Shown one piece after another: positions 1-7,589 of a stretch of 28,191 nt of DNA. Where the stretch lies: positions 440 through 28,630 of the IMG/VR virus record IMGVR_UViG_3300030328_003021. One strand, written 5' to 3'. This DNA is from a virus. A model generated the notes under the pieces. That model made no database searches and was not told the origin of the DNA. It saw only the letters and a list, made by a program, of their open reading frames with translations. The first letter of the stretch is position 1; the number at the start of each line of letters is the position of its first letter. The translations under genes and the position numbers were made by a program.

Positions 1-593
1 GACAAGGATCTAAAGGAGCATTACACGGCTTAACCAGGTTTAGTATGGAGGACGCTCCTGCGAATAGCTTCTTTTTAGAATACTTATCAAGACCACCTAC
101 GGCTGAAATATTTTTTGAAGACGTTTTAATGGCATTAGTGTTTTATGGAATGCCAATATTAGCGGAAAATAACAAACCTCGATTATTGTATTATTTAAGA
201 CGTAGAGGTTATAGAGGATTCAGTATGAATCGACCAGATAAAGTTTGGAATAAATTATCTGTAGCAGAAAAAGAAGTTGGAGGAATTCCTAACTCCAGTG
301 AAGATATAAAACAAGCTCATGCCGCAGCGATTGAGATGTATATTCAAGATCATGTAGGTATGAAACAAGATGGAACGTTTGGAGATTTATATTTCAATGA
401 ATTATTAAATGATTGGAGTAAATTTGATATAAATAAAAGAACAAAGTTTGACGCATCAATAAGCTCTGGTTTAGCTATTATGGCAAATAATAGACATTTA
501 TACGCTCCAAACATAAAGGTTGAAAAACCTAAACTAAATATAAGTATTTCCAAGTATAATAATACTGGAACTAATTCACAAATAATAAAATAA
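1..593 (+). CDS. terL: Terminase large subunit, C-terminal part (5' end outside window)
   Basis: This is the 3' end of a gene entering from the left edge. The frame is open from base 3 and reads through the ATG at 45, so that ATG is internal, not the start. The visible protein fits the RNase H-like nuclease end of a packaging motor, which cuts concatemeric DNA at the portal. It has an acidic FFED segment (residues 24-27 counted from the ATG), then a hydrophobic strand leading into AENNKP and a basic helix ending RRRGYRGF. This order (strand, Glu-Asn, helix, basic Gly-Tyr turn) is typical of terminase nuclease domains. The Lys/Asn-rich last 30 residues look unstructured. The stop lies 4 bases before the portal start, and terminase followed by portal is the usual phage order. 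The ATPase half is not visible, so the call rests on this domain and its context. Confidence 0.72.
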   Translation, partial: QGSKGALHGLTRFSMEDAPANSFFLEYLSRPPTAEIFFEDVLMALVFYGMPILAENNKPRLLYYLRRRGYRGFSMNRPDKVWNKLSVAEKEVGGIPNSSEDIKQAHAAAIEMYIQDHVGMKQDGTFGDLYFNELLNDWSKFDINKRTKFDASISSGLAIMANNRHLYAPNIKVEKPKLNISISKYNNTGTNSQIIK

Positions 594-597
594 ATAT

Positions 598-3018
598 ATG
601 GCAGAGTCTGGCATAAAAAGTTATTTCCCAAGTCAAACAGTAAGTGATTTAGAGAAAATAAGTCACGAGTACGGTTTGAAAGTAGCTAAAGCTATAGAAA
701 CAGAATGGTTTAACAACGATAGAAGTCTTAACAGGTACAGGAGTAACTATAATAATTTTCATAATTTAAGATTGTACGCAAGAGGTGAGCAATCTATCCA
801 AAAGTATAAGGATGAGTTATCAATAAATGGTGATTTGTCCTATCTTAATTTAGATTGGAAACCAGTTCCGATTATATCTAAATTTGTCGATATAGTAGTA
901 AATGGTATAGCTGAAAGAACTTACGATATAAAAGCTTTTTCTCAAGATCCTTATGGTATTGAAAAAAGAACTGAATACATGGAATCTATACTTAACGATA
1001 TGGAGTATAAAGAGTTTGATGATTTTGTAGCAGAAAATTTTGGTGTAAATACTAGGGAAAGTGATCAAGATAAATTACCAGAAACAACAGAAGAACTACA
1101 ATTACACATGCAGTTAACTTATAAGCAAGCTATTGAACTTGCTGAAGAACAAGCTTTAAATGTGTTATTTGAGGGTAATAAATATGAATTAACTAAAAAA
1201 CGTTTTTATTACGATTTAACTGTTTTAGGTATAGGTGCTGTAAAAACTTCTTTTAATACTTCTGAAGGTGTTGTTATAGATTATGTTGATCCAGCAAACT
1301 TAGTTTATTCTTACACTGACTCTCCTTATTTTGATGATATATATTACGTAGGTGAAGTTAAATCTATTCCGGTAAATGAATTAGCAAAACAATTTCCTCA
1401 TTTAACAGAAAGCGATCTTGAGGATATTATGAAAAATAAGTCTAACACTAGATCTAATTACAACAATAGATACTCTACGAATAAAGAAGACAATAACACT
1501 ATTCAAGTTTTATATTTTAACTATAAAACTTATATGAACGAAGTTTATAAATTAAAAGAAACTGGTACTGGTGCTGATAAAATTATACCTAAAGACGATA
1601 CTTTTAATCCTCCAAAAGATAAAGAAGGTGGATATAGTAGGATGTTAAGGTCTGTAGAGTGCCTTTATGATGGCGCGATGATTTTAGGCACTGACAAATT
1701 GCTTAAATGGGAAATGGCTAAAAATATGATGCGTCCTAAAAGTGATTTTACTAAAGTTAAAATGAACTATGCTATTGTAGCTCCTAGAATGTATAATGGA
1801 AGAATAGATTCTTTAGTAAAACGTATAACAGGTTTTGCAGACATGATTCAATTAACTCATTTAAAGTTACAACAAGTGATGTCTAAAATGGTTCCAGATG
1901 GTGTTTATTTAGATGCTGATGGTCTTGCTGAAATAGATTTAGGAAATGGAACTAATTACAATCCACAAGAAGCTTTAAACATGTTCTTCCAAACTGGATC
2001 TGTTATAGGTAGAAGTTTTACTTCTGATGGTGATTTAAATCCTGGTAAAGTACCTATCCAAGAAATAACATCGGGATCTGGTGGTAATAAAATGCAAGCT
2101 CTTATAGCTAATTATAACTATTACTTACAGATGATAAGAGATGTGACCGGATTGAACGAAGCTAGAGACGGTAGTACACCAGATAAAAATGCTTTAGTTG
2201 GTGTTCAAAAATTAGCAGCAGCAAATTCTAACACGGCAACAAGACATATATTACAATCTGGTTTATATTTAACTGCGGAAATAGCAGAATGCTTATCACT
2301 TAGAATATCTGATATTATAGAGTACTCACCAACAAAAGATGCTTTTATCCAAGCTATAGGAGCTCATAATGTAGCTACATTAGAAGAGTTAGAAGATTTA
2401 TACCTTTATGATTTTGGAATATTTATAGAATTAACTCCAGACGAAGAAGAAAAAGCAATGCTTGAAAATAATATTCAAATGGCATTGCAACAGCAAAATA
2501 TAGAATTAGAAGATGCTATTGATCTTAGAGAAATTAAAAATATAAAACTTGCTAATCAATTATTGAAAATACGTAGAAAGAAAAAGCAAGATAAAGATAG
2601 ACAATTGCAATTAGAAAATATCCAAGCACAAGCAAGCTCTAATACACAAGCTGCTCAAGCAGCAGCTCAAACAGAAGTTCAAAAAAATCAAGCTTTAGCA
2701 CAAACTGAAACTCAACTACAGCAAATGAAAGCTCAACTTGAATCACAGAAGATGCAACAAGAAGTTATGCACAAAAAAGAACTAATGGAATTAGAGTTTC
2801 AATATAACATGCAACTAAAAGGAATTGAAGTAGAAGGTATGAAAGAAAGAGAAAAACAAAAAGAAGATCGTAAAGATGAAAGAACAAAAATTCAAGCGTC
2901 TCAACAAAGTGAGATGATTGAGCAGAGAAAAACAGGTAAACCACCTAAAAACTTTGAGTCCGCAGGTAATGATATACTAGGTGGCGGATTTGATTTAGGT
3001 AGTTTTGAGCCTAAGTAA
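598..3018 (+). CDS. Portal protein
   Basis: This 806-residue protein is probably the dodecameric portal, the DNA channel at the packaging vertex and the seat for connector and tail. Evidence is the position directly after terminase and before scaffold and capsid genes, the size expected for podovirus portals, and an N-terminal half typical of large Bacteroidota-phage portals: helical, followed by an LDWKPVPIISKFVDIVVNG segment at about residues 85-105. The middle is mixed alpha/beta. From about residue 655 to 780 the protein becomes a long Gln/Lys/Glu-rich helix with strong coiled-coil character, consistent with a long crown or barrel. The last 25 residues are Gly-rich and hold FESAGND (786-792), nearly repeated in the N-terminus of the scaffold protein. 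The start sits in an AT-only context with no Shine-Dalgarno sequence, as elsewhere in the window. Confidence 0.85.
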   Translation: MAESGIKSYFPSQTVSDLEKISHEYGLKVAKAIETEWFNNDRSLNRYRSNYNNFHNLRLYARGEQSIQKYKDELSINGDLSYLNLDWKPVPIISKFVDIVVNGIAERTYDIKAFSQDPYGIEKRTEYMESILNDMEYKEFDDFVAENFGVNTRESDQDKLPETTEELQLHMQLTYKQAIELAEEQALNVLFEGNKYELTKKRFYYDLTVLGIGAVKTSFNTSEGVVIDYVDPANLVYSYTDSPYFDDIYYVGEVKSIPVNELAKQFPHLTESDLEDIMKNKSNTRSNYNNRYSTNKEDNNTIQVLYFNYKTYMNEVYKLKETGTGADKIIPKDDTFNPPKDKEGGYSRMLRSVECLYDGAMILGTDKLLKWEMAKNMMRPKSDFTKVKMNYAIVAPRMYNGRIDSLVKRITGFADMIQLTHLKLQQVMSKMVPDGVYLDADGLAEIDLGNGTNYNPQEALNMFFQTGSVIGRSFTSDGDLNPGKVPIQEITSGSGGNKMQALIANYNYYLQMIRDVTGLNEARDGSTPDKNALVGVQKLAAANSNTATRHILQSGLYLTAEIAECLSLRISDIIEYSPTKDAFIQAIGAHNVATLEELEDLYLYDFGIFIELTPDEEEKAMLENNIQMALQQQNIELEDAIDLREIKNIKLANQLLKIRRKKKQDKDRQLQLENIQAQASSNTQAAQAAAQTEVQKNQALAQTETQLQQMKAQLESQKMQQEVMHKKELMELEFQYNMQLKGIEVEGMKEREKQKEDRKDERTKIQASQQSEMIEQRKTGKPPKNFESAGNDILGGGFDLGSFEPK

Positions 3019-3019
3019 A

Positions 3020-3048
3020 TTTTTTATTAATTATTATTATATTATATT
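3020..3048 (+). promoter_or_regulatory. AT-only leader before the scaffold gene (copy A)
   Basis: The bases between the portal stop and the scaffold ATG are exclusively A and T. The leader starts TTTTTTATTAATT and ends ATATTATATTATG including the start codon. A near copy stands before the gene at 5814, with the same 13-base ends and one base difference in length. It may be a phage promoter, a low-structure ribosome-loading leader suited to Bacteroidota, or both. No hairpin is evident. Confidence 0.45.
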
Positions 3049-4248
3049 ATGGAAGAAAATGTAGAAAACGTAGTTGAGGAAACTACACAAGATCAAACTG
3101 AGGAAACTCCTCAAATTGATGAAAGTAAATTTGAAAGCGCTGGAGATGATAGCGTAATAAAAGTAGATTTAAGTAATCCACCTAAAGAAAAAGAAGAAGA
3201 TGTACAACCAGTCGATAATACAGAAACCGAGGGAGTTCAAGAAGAGGTTGTTGAAGAAACGACTGATAAAGAAGAGGTTGTTGAACAGTCTACAGAAGAA
3301 AATGATGAAACACCTGTTTTAGAAGAAATAACAGATGAAGAGGAAGAAGTTGAAGAGACAGCTGAAGAACTAGAAGAACAAGTTGCCGATGCTATAGTAG
3401 AATCTCAAGAAACAGGAAAACCATTACCAGAGAATATCCAAAAGTTAATGGGCTTTATGGAAGAAACTGGTGGAGATTTAAGTGACTACGTTAGACTTAA
3501 CCAAGATTATTCAAAGTTAGATGATCAAGCTTTATTGTACGAATATTATAAGCAAACAAAACCTCACTTAAACACAGAAGAAATTAACTTCCTTATGGAA
3601 GACACGTTCTCTTACGACGAAGACGTTGATGAAGAAAGAGATATACGTAGAAAAAAATTAGCGTTAAAAGAGCAAGTTGCCAGCGCTAAAGCCCACTTGG
3701 ACGGGCAAAAGTCCAAATACTATGAAGAAATCAAAGCTGGTTCAAAGCTTACGAGTGAGCAACAGAAAGCAGTTGATTTTTTTAATAGATACAACGAGGA
3801 GTCAGAAGCAAATCAAAAGACAGTTAAAAGAAACTCTGATATTTTTACACAAAAAACAAATGAAGTTTTTAACGACAAGTTCAAAGGTTTTGAATATAAC
3901 GTCGGTGATAAAAAATACAGGTTTAACGTAAACAATGCTGATGAGGTTAAAAATACTCAGAGCGATATAAGCAATTTTACCAAAAAGTTTTTGGATAAAA
4001 ATTCTGCTTTAACAGACGCGAAGGGTTATCACAAATCTCTATATACAGCAATGAATGCGGATGCTGTTGCAAAACACTTTTATGAACAAGGTAAAGCAGA
4101 TGCTATGAAAGATAGTGTAGCTAAAGCCAAAAATGTGAATATGAATCCAAGACAAAGTCATGGGAAAATTGAAGCAAGTGGCATGAAGTTTAAAGTGTTA
4201 GGTGATAATTCTTCTGATTTTAAGTTTAAAATTAAAAACAAAAAGTAA
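3049..4248 (+). CDS. Scaffolding (capsid assembly) protein
   Basis: This 399-residue protein lies between portal and major capsid genes, the standard place for the scaffold that guides procapsid assembly and leaves before or during packaging. Residues 1-120 are extremely acidic and low complexity (long Glu/Val/Thr runs). They include a 15-base direct DNA repeat, GAAGAGGTTGTTGAA, at 3241-3255 and 3271-3285. Residues 120-260 look helical, and the C-terminus is basic (KFKIKNKK), the end that in many scaffolds contacts the capsid protein. FESAGDD at residues 28-34 resembles FESAGND near the portal C-terminus. No protease signature is seen here, and no separate prohead protease lies between portal and capsid genes, so the scaffold may exit uncut as in T7 or P22. 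The call rests on position and composition. Confidence 0.68.
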   Translation: MEENVENVVEETTQDQTEETPQIDESKFESAGDDSVIKVDLSNPPKEKEEDVQPVDNTETEGVQEEVVEETTDKEEVVEQSTEENDETPVLEEITDEEEEVEETAEELEEQVADAIVESQETGKPLPENIQKLMGFMEETGGDLSDYVRLNQDYSKLDDQALLYEYYKQTKPHLNTEEINFLMEDTFSYDEDVDEERDIRRKKLALKEQVASAKAHLDGQKSKYYEEIKAGSKLTSEQQKAVDFFNRYNEESEANQKTVKRNSDIFTQKTNEVFNDKFKGFEYNVGDKKYRFNVNNADEVKNTQSDISNFTKKFLDKNSALTDAKGYHKSLYTAMNADAVAKHFYEQGKADAMKDSVAKAKNVNMNPRQSHGKIEASGMKFKVLGDNSSDFKFKIKNKK

Positions 4249-4274
4249 ATTAACAATTTAAAATTTAAAAAATT

Positions 4275-5723
4275 ATGGCAATTACAAGTGCGAGTGGTAT
4301 AGATGCTGCTCCAAGAAAACAAACGTTGGCATCCAACTATGTAGACTTTACGTCTTCAGCTACAGAAGGATGGGCTCAACAATATTTACCAGACCTTATG
4401 GAGAAGGAAGCTGAGGTTTATGGTAAAAGAACAATCGCAGGATTTTTAGCTCAAGTAGGAGCTGAAGAGGCTTCTACATCTGACCGAGTAATTTGGTCTG
4501 AACAAGGTAGATTACATCTAGCTTATACATGTACATATCAAGATTCTAATAATACTTATGCTGTAGTAAACGACATGGATGGAAACAGTGTTACTACTAA
4601 TCATGGTCTTAGAGTTGGCGATATAGTTATTATGTCTAATGCTTCAGCTACAGCTAAAGGTTACATTTCAGCTGTTAACGAAGACGGTGATAACGCTGCT
4701 GAATTTACAGTTTTAGCTTATGCTGATGATCACATGACTTCTGCTGACGCTTTAAACTCTACATCAACTACTGCTGGAGCTCATAGAGTTTTAGTTATTG
4801 GTTCTGAATTTGAAAAAGGATCTGACGCAAGAACAGCTGCGAATGCTCCACAGTTTAAATCTCACTCTAATAAGCATTTAATCATGAGAGATTACTATGA
4901 AGTATCTGGATCTGACGCTTCTGCAATTGGTTGGGTTGAAGTAAGTGGTGAAGAAGGACAGAATGGTTACTTATGGTATTTAAAAGCTGAAGGTGATACT
5001 AGAGCTAGATTTACTGATTACTTAGAAATGACTATGTTAGAAGCTGAGACTGCACACGCTGACGCTGGTGCAATTGGTGGTACTGATGGTGGTGCTCTTC
5101 AAGATGGTACGCAAGGATTATTCCAAGCTATTACATCTAGAGGTCATTCAACTACTGGTATTACTGGTGTTAATGCTGCTACTGATTTAGCTGAATTTGA
5201 TGCTATCTTAGCTGTATTTGACGAGAATGGCGCTATTGAAGAAAACATGATGTTTGTAGATCGTTCTACTAGCTTAGCTATGGATGACATGTTAGCTTCT
5301 ATGAATTCTTATGGAGCTGGTGGTACTTCTTACGGAGTATTTGACAACTCAGAAGACATGGCGTTAAACTTAGGTTTCTCTGGTTTCAGACGTGGATCTT
5401 ACGATTTTTACAAATCTGATTTCAAATACTTAAATGACAAAGGTACGAGAGGTGGTTTAAATGATACTGTTAATGCAATTAGAGGTGTTGTTGTTCCAGC
5501 TGGTGTATCTTCTGTATACGACGAGCAATTAGGAAAGAATATGAAACGTCCTTTCTTACACGTTAGATATAGAGCTTCTGAAACAGAAAATAGAAAGTTA
5601 AAAACTTGGGTTACTGGTTCTGTTGGAGCTTTAACTTCAGGTGTTGACTCGATGCAAGTACACTATTTATCTGAAAGATGTTTAGTTACACAAGGTGCTA
5701 ACAACTTCATGTTAATGAACTAA
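4275..5723 (+). CDS. Major capsid protein
   Basis: This 482-residue protein is the likely shell subunit, presumably HK97-fold as in all tailed phages. It follows the scaffold gene directly, has the expected length for large podovirus capsid proteins, is rich in Ala, Gly, Thr and acidic residues, has no signal peptide, and ends in a beta-rich segment. Its own terminator follows, fitting a need for high expression. Residues about 108-155 look like an inserted beta module: HGLRVGDIV, then VNEDGDNAAEFTV at 134-146. That second motif closely matches LNPDGDNVKEFSV in both repeats of the 619-residue tail protein, which suggests a mobile surface domain placed on the capsid. The start is the first ATG of the frame behind an A/T leader. 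Confidence 0.85.
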   Translation: MAITSASGIDAAPRKQTLASNYVDFTSSATEGWAQQYLPDLMEKEAEVYGKRTIAGFLAQVGAEEASTSDRVIWSEQGRLHLAYTCTYQDSNNTYAVVNDMDGNSVTTNHGLRVGDIVIMSNASATAKGYISAVNEDGDNAAEFTVLAYADDHMTSADALNSTSTTAGAHRVLVIGSEFEKGSDARTAANAPQFKSHSNKHLIMRDYYEVSGSDASAIGWVEVSGEEGQNGYLWYLKAEGDTRARFTDYLEMTMLEAETAHADAGAIGGTDGGALQDGTQGLFQAITSRGHSTTGITGVNAATDLAEFDAILAVFDENGAIEENMMFVDRSTSLAMDDMLASMNSYGAGGTSYGVFDNSEDMALNLGFSGFRRGSYDFYKSDFKYLNDKGTRGGLNDTVNAIRGVVVPAGVSSVYDEQLGKNMKRPFLHVRYRASETENRKLKTWVTGSVGALTSGVDSMQVHYLSERCLVTQGANNFMLMN

Positions 5724-5736
5724 GCACAATTATTTT

Positions 5737-5785
5737 AAAAAGGGGGACGGCATACAAGCAAACGTTCTCCGTCCCTCTTTTTATT
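5737..5785 (+). terminator. Rho-independent terminator after the major capsid gene
   Basis: AAAAAGGGGGACGG (5737-5750) pairs with CCGTCCCTCTTTTT (5769-5782): 14 pairs including one G-U, an 18-base loop, and a T tract running into TTATTTTTT. It begins 14 bases after the capsid stop. This is the strongest intrinsic terminator in the window. It could end the portal-scaffold-capsid transcript or, if leaky, lower expression of the downstream genes relative to the capsid. Confidence 0.85.
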
Positions 5786-5813
5786 TTTTATTAATTTTAT
5801 TATATATTATATT
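5784..5813 (+). promoter_or_regulatory. AT-only leader after the capsid terminator (copy B)
   Basis: This pure A/T stretch lies between the capsid terminator and the ATG at 5814. It begins TTTTTTATTAATT and ends ATATTATATTATG, matching the leader at 3020-3048 at both ends. A fresh promoter right after a strong terminator would make sense, which raises the chance that this shared sequence carries promoter function. Codon-independent conservation between two unrelated genes is the only evidence. Confidence 0.45.
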
Positions 5814-6683
5814 ATGGCAAAGAAAACAAAAAAAGTGGTAGAACCACAAGTAGAAGAAAAGTTTGAAGAAACTTTTGAAGAAGTGGTGGTAGAAACACCA
5901 CCGGTTGTAGAACAACCAAAACCAAAAAAAGTTGAGACAAAATCAACAAATCCAGAAGACAATTGGGAGATTAAAGATAGAATGTATTATTTAACTGGTA
6001 ATAAATCACCACTAACTTATTTAATGAGAGGTAGTAATATTTATTATTTTGACGAAGAAAAAGGTTACGAAAGAGAATTAAAATATACTTCTAACCAAAG
6101 AACTTGTTTTGTTGACGAAATGAAAGGTGAGCAAAGATTAGAGCATATTATATTTAGAACTGGATCTTTAATGGTTCCAAAAAATAAAACTGTTTTACAA
6201 AAGCTTTTATCTTTATACCACCCTCATAAGGACAAATTATACAAAGAACATCAACCTAAGGTTATAGCTGAAAACGAAATTGACATATTAGAAATGGAAA
6301 TTGATGCTTTAAATGCAGCAAAAAATCTAGATATTGATATGGCTGAAGCGGTTATGCGTGTAGAAATTGGTTCTAAAGTAACAGAGATGAGTTCTAAGGA
6401 GCTTAGAAGAGATTTGTTATTATACGCTAAGAGAAATCCAGAATTATTCTTAGAATTAGTTAGTGATGAAAATGTTGTTCTTAGAAACTTTGGTATTAGA
6501 GCAACTGAAATGGGGATAATTAAATTATCTTCTGATCAAAGAACTTTTTTATGGGGATCTAACGATAGAAAACTAATGAACGTTCCTTTTGATGAACACC
6601 CTTATTCAGCTTTAGCCGCTTGGTTTAAAACTGATGAAGGAATGGAGATATACTCCAATATAGAAAAACGATTCAATTCGTAA
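5814..6683 (+). CDS. Conserved virion-associated protein of unknown function
   Basis: This 289-residue protein has two parts. Residues 1-48 are a Lys/Glu/Val/Pro-rich, probably disordered tail. Residues 49-289 are compact: a beta-rich part starting NWEIKDRMYYLTGNKSPLTY, an acidic helical stretch around 150-185 (EIDILEMEIDALNAAKNLDI), and a C-terminal part with SSDQRTFLWGSNDRKLM and PFDEHPYSALAAWFKT. I recall similar sequences in marine phage structural regions, but no function can be named. Its place just after the capsid gene suggests a head-completion, decoration or assembly role. There are no membrane segments and no recognisable catalytic motif. Confidence 0.6.
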   Translation: MAKKTKKVVEPQVEEKFEETFEEVVVETPPVVEQPKPKKVETKSTNPEDNWEIKDRMYYLTGNKSPLTYLMRGSNIYYFDEEKGYERELKYTSNQRTCFVDEMKGEQRLEHIIFRTGSLMVPKNKTVLQKLLSLYHPHKDKLYKEHQPKVIAENEIDILEMEIDALNAAKNLDIDMAEAVMRVEIGSKVTEMSSKELRRDLLLYAKRNPELFLELVSDENVVLRNFGIRATEMGIIKLSSDQRTFLWGSNDRKLMNVPFDEHPYSALAAWFKTDEGMEIYSNIEKRFNS

Positions 6684-6689
6684 TCAATC

Positions 6690-6729
6690 TGTAGTAGCGA
6701 TCGCCCTACGGGGCGATTGTTATACTACA
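6690..6729 (+). terminator. UACG-capped hairpin without a T tract
   Basis: The outer stem TGTAGTA (6690-6696) pairs with TACTACA (6723-6729). After a small asymmetric internal loop, GATCGCCC (6699-6706) pairs with GGGCGATT (6711-6718), closing a TACG loop. C(UACG)G is the very stable UNCG tetraloop. The sequence begins 7 bases after the preceding stop and is GC-rich in a very AT-rich region, so selection is likely. An A run, not a T run, follows, so it is not a standard intrinsic terminator. It could instead be an RNA-stability or processing element, and being only 12 bases upstream of the next ATG it could affect that start. Confidence 0.55.
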
Positions 6730-6741
6730 TAAAAAAAAATT

Positions 6742-6900
6742 ATGAAATCTAAAGGATTAGGCGATTCAATAGAAAAAATAACAAAAGCAACTGGGATAAA
6801 AAAGGTGGTTGATAAGGTTAGTGAAACTACCGGGAAAGATTGTGGTTGTAAAAAAAGGAAAAAAGCGTTAAACAAGCTTTTTCCATATAATAATAAATAA
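6742..6900 (+). CDS. 52-residue basic CGC-motif protein, unknown function
   Basis: This short ORF lies in the otherwise unexplained gap between 6683 and 6902. It starts with ATG behind an A9 run and ends with TAA one base before the next ATG. The protein has an N-terminal amphipathic part (GLGDSIEKITKATGIKKVVDKV), then DCGCKKRKKALNKLFPY near the C-terminus. The Cys-Gly-Cys pair followed by a basic helix and Leu-Phe-Pro-Tyr looks constrained rather than random, and I recall similar small proteins in marine phage virion regions. CGC could bind a metal or form a disulfide, but two cysteines alone do not make a zinc finger. Exact fit between its neighbours, the local start context and the composition support a real gene. 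Confidence 0.72.
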   Translation: MKSKGLGDSIEKITKATGIKKVVDKVSETTGKDCGCKKRKKALNKLFPYNNK

Positions 6901-6901
6901 T

Positions 6902-7585
6902 ATGGTAAATATAGATACGGTATATCAAAAAGTTTTAGCATTAGCTAATAAAGAACAAAGAGGTTATATAACTCCTCAAGAGTTTAATTTATTTGCTAAT
7001 CAAGCACAGAAAGAAATAATAGATCAATATTTTTACGATATAAATCAATTTGGTAGATTACACGGTAACGATACTGAATATTCTGATATGCTAGAATTAT
7101 TAGATGAAAAATTAAGTGTTCTTAAAAGTAGTAGAACTGAAGCTGTTACTCAAGGCGTTATTCGAGTAACACCTGATGTTTATAGAATTGGATCTATAAT
7201 TGATGGTAATATAGAGATAGAACCAATAAATTACAACGAATATAAGTTAAGAAATTTATCTCCGCTTACGCAACCAACACTAAAAAGACCTGTGTATGTA
7301 AAAACAGGTGGTACAATAAACATATATCCCGACACTATTACAAGTGTATTTTTATCATACATTAAAACCCCGGCAAACCCTTCATGGGGATATATTATTG
7401 CAAATGAAAAACCACTTTACAACTCTGATCCCAATGTGTCACAAGATTTTGAATTACACCCGTCAGAAGAAAGCGAACTGGTATATAGAATATTGGCTTT
7501 AGCTGGTATTGCTATAGAAAAACCGCAATTAACCCAAGTAGCTGTGGGATTAGAAGGGGCAAAACAACAACAAGAAAAAATATAA
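6902..7585 (+). CDS. Head-tail connector (ring/adaptor) protein candidate
   Basis: This 227-residue protein starts with a helical bundle (VYQKVLALANKEQRGYITPQ, then FNLFANQAQKEIIDQYFYDI). The middle is beta-rich (residues 85-160), and a helical C-terminus ends in EGAKQQQEKI. Helix-beta-helix with this size is usual for podovirus adaptor or tail tubular A-like proteins that bind below the portal. The next gene has a similar plan (N-terminal helices, beta core, C-terminal helix with RRERFAAIRTAKLR), so the two may form stacked rings. It overlaps nothing; the preceding small gene stops one base upstream. A family cannot be fixed by eye. Confidence 0.55.
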   Translation: MVNIDTVYQKVLALANKEQRGYITPQEFNLFANQAQKEIIDQYFYDINQFGRLHGNDTEYSDMLELLDEKLSVLKSSRTEAVTQGVIRVTPDVYRIGSIIDGNIEIEPINYNEYKLRNLSPLTQPTLKRPVYVKTGGTINIYPDTITSVFLSYIKTPANPSWGYIIANEKPLYNSDPNVSQDFELHPSEESELVYRILALAGIAIEKPQLTQVAVGLEGAKQQQEKI

Positions 7586-7589
7586 ATAA

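Noticed and set aside
12-18. AAAGGAG, a Shine-Dalgarno-like string upstream of the ATG at 45
   Set aside because: The reading frame is open through it from base 3, so the ATG is internal to the terminase gene.
3241-3285. Short direct repeat GAAGAGGTTGTTGAA
   Set aside because: Explained by the low-complexity Glu/Val coding of the scaffold N-terminus; not a separate element.
6697-6704. GCGATCGC, the cyanobacterial HIP1 palindrome
   Set aside because: Single copy and fully explained by the hairpin stem; nothing else suggests a cyanobacterial host.
7581-7588. TATAAATA, identical to the T4 late promoter core
   Set aside because: It overlaps the stop codon of the connector gene in A/T-only DNA where such octamers are expected by chance, and no sister copies stand at similar places.
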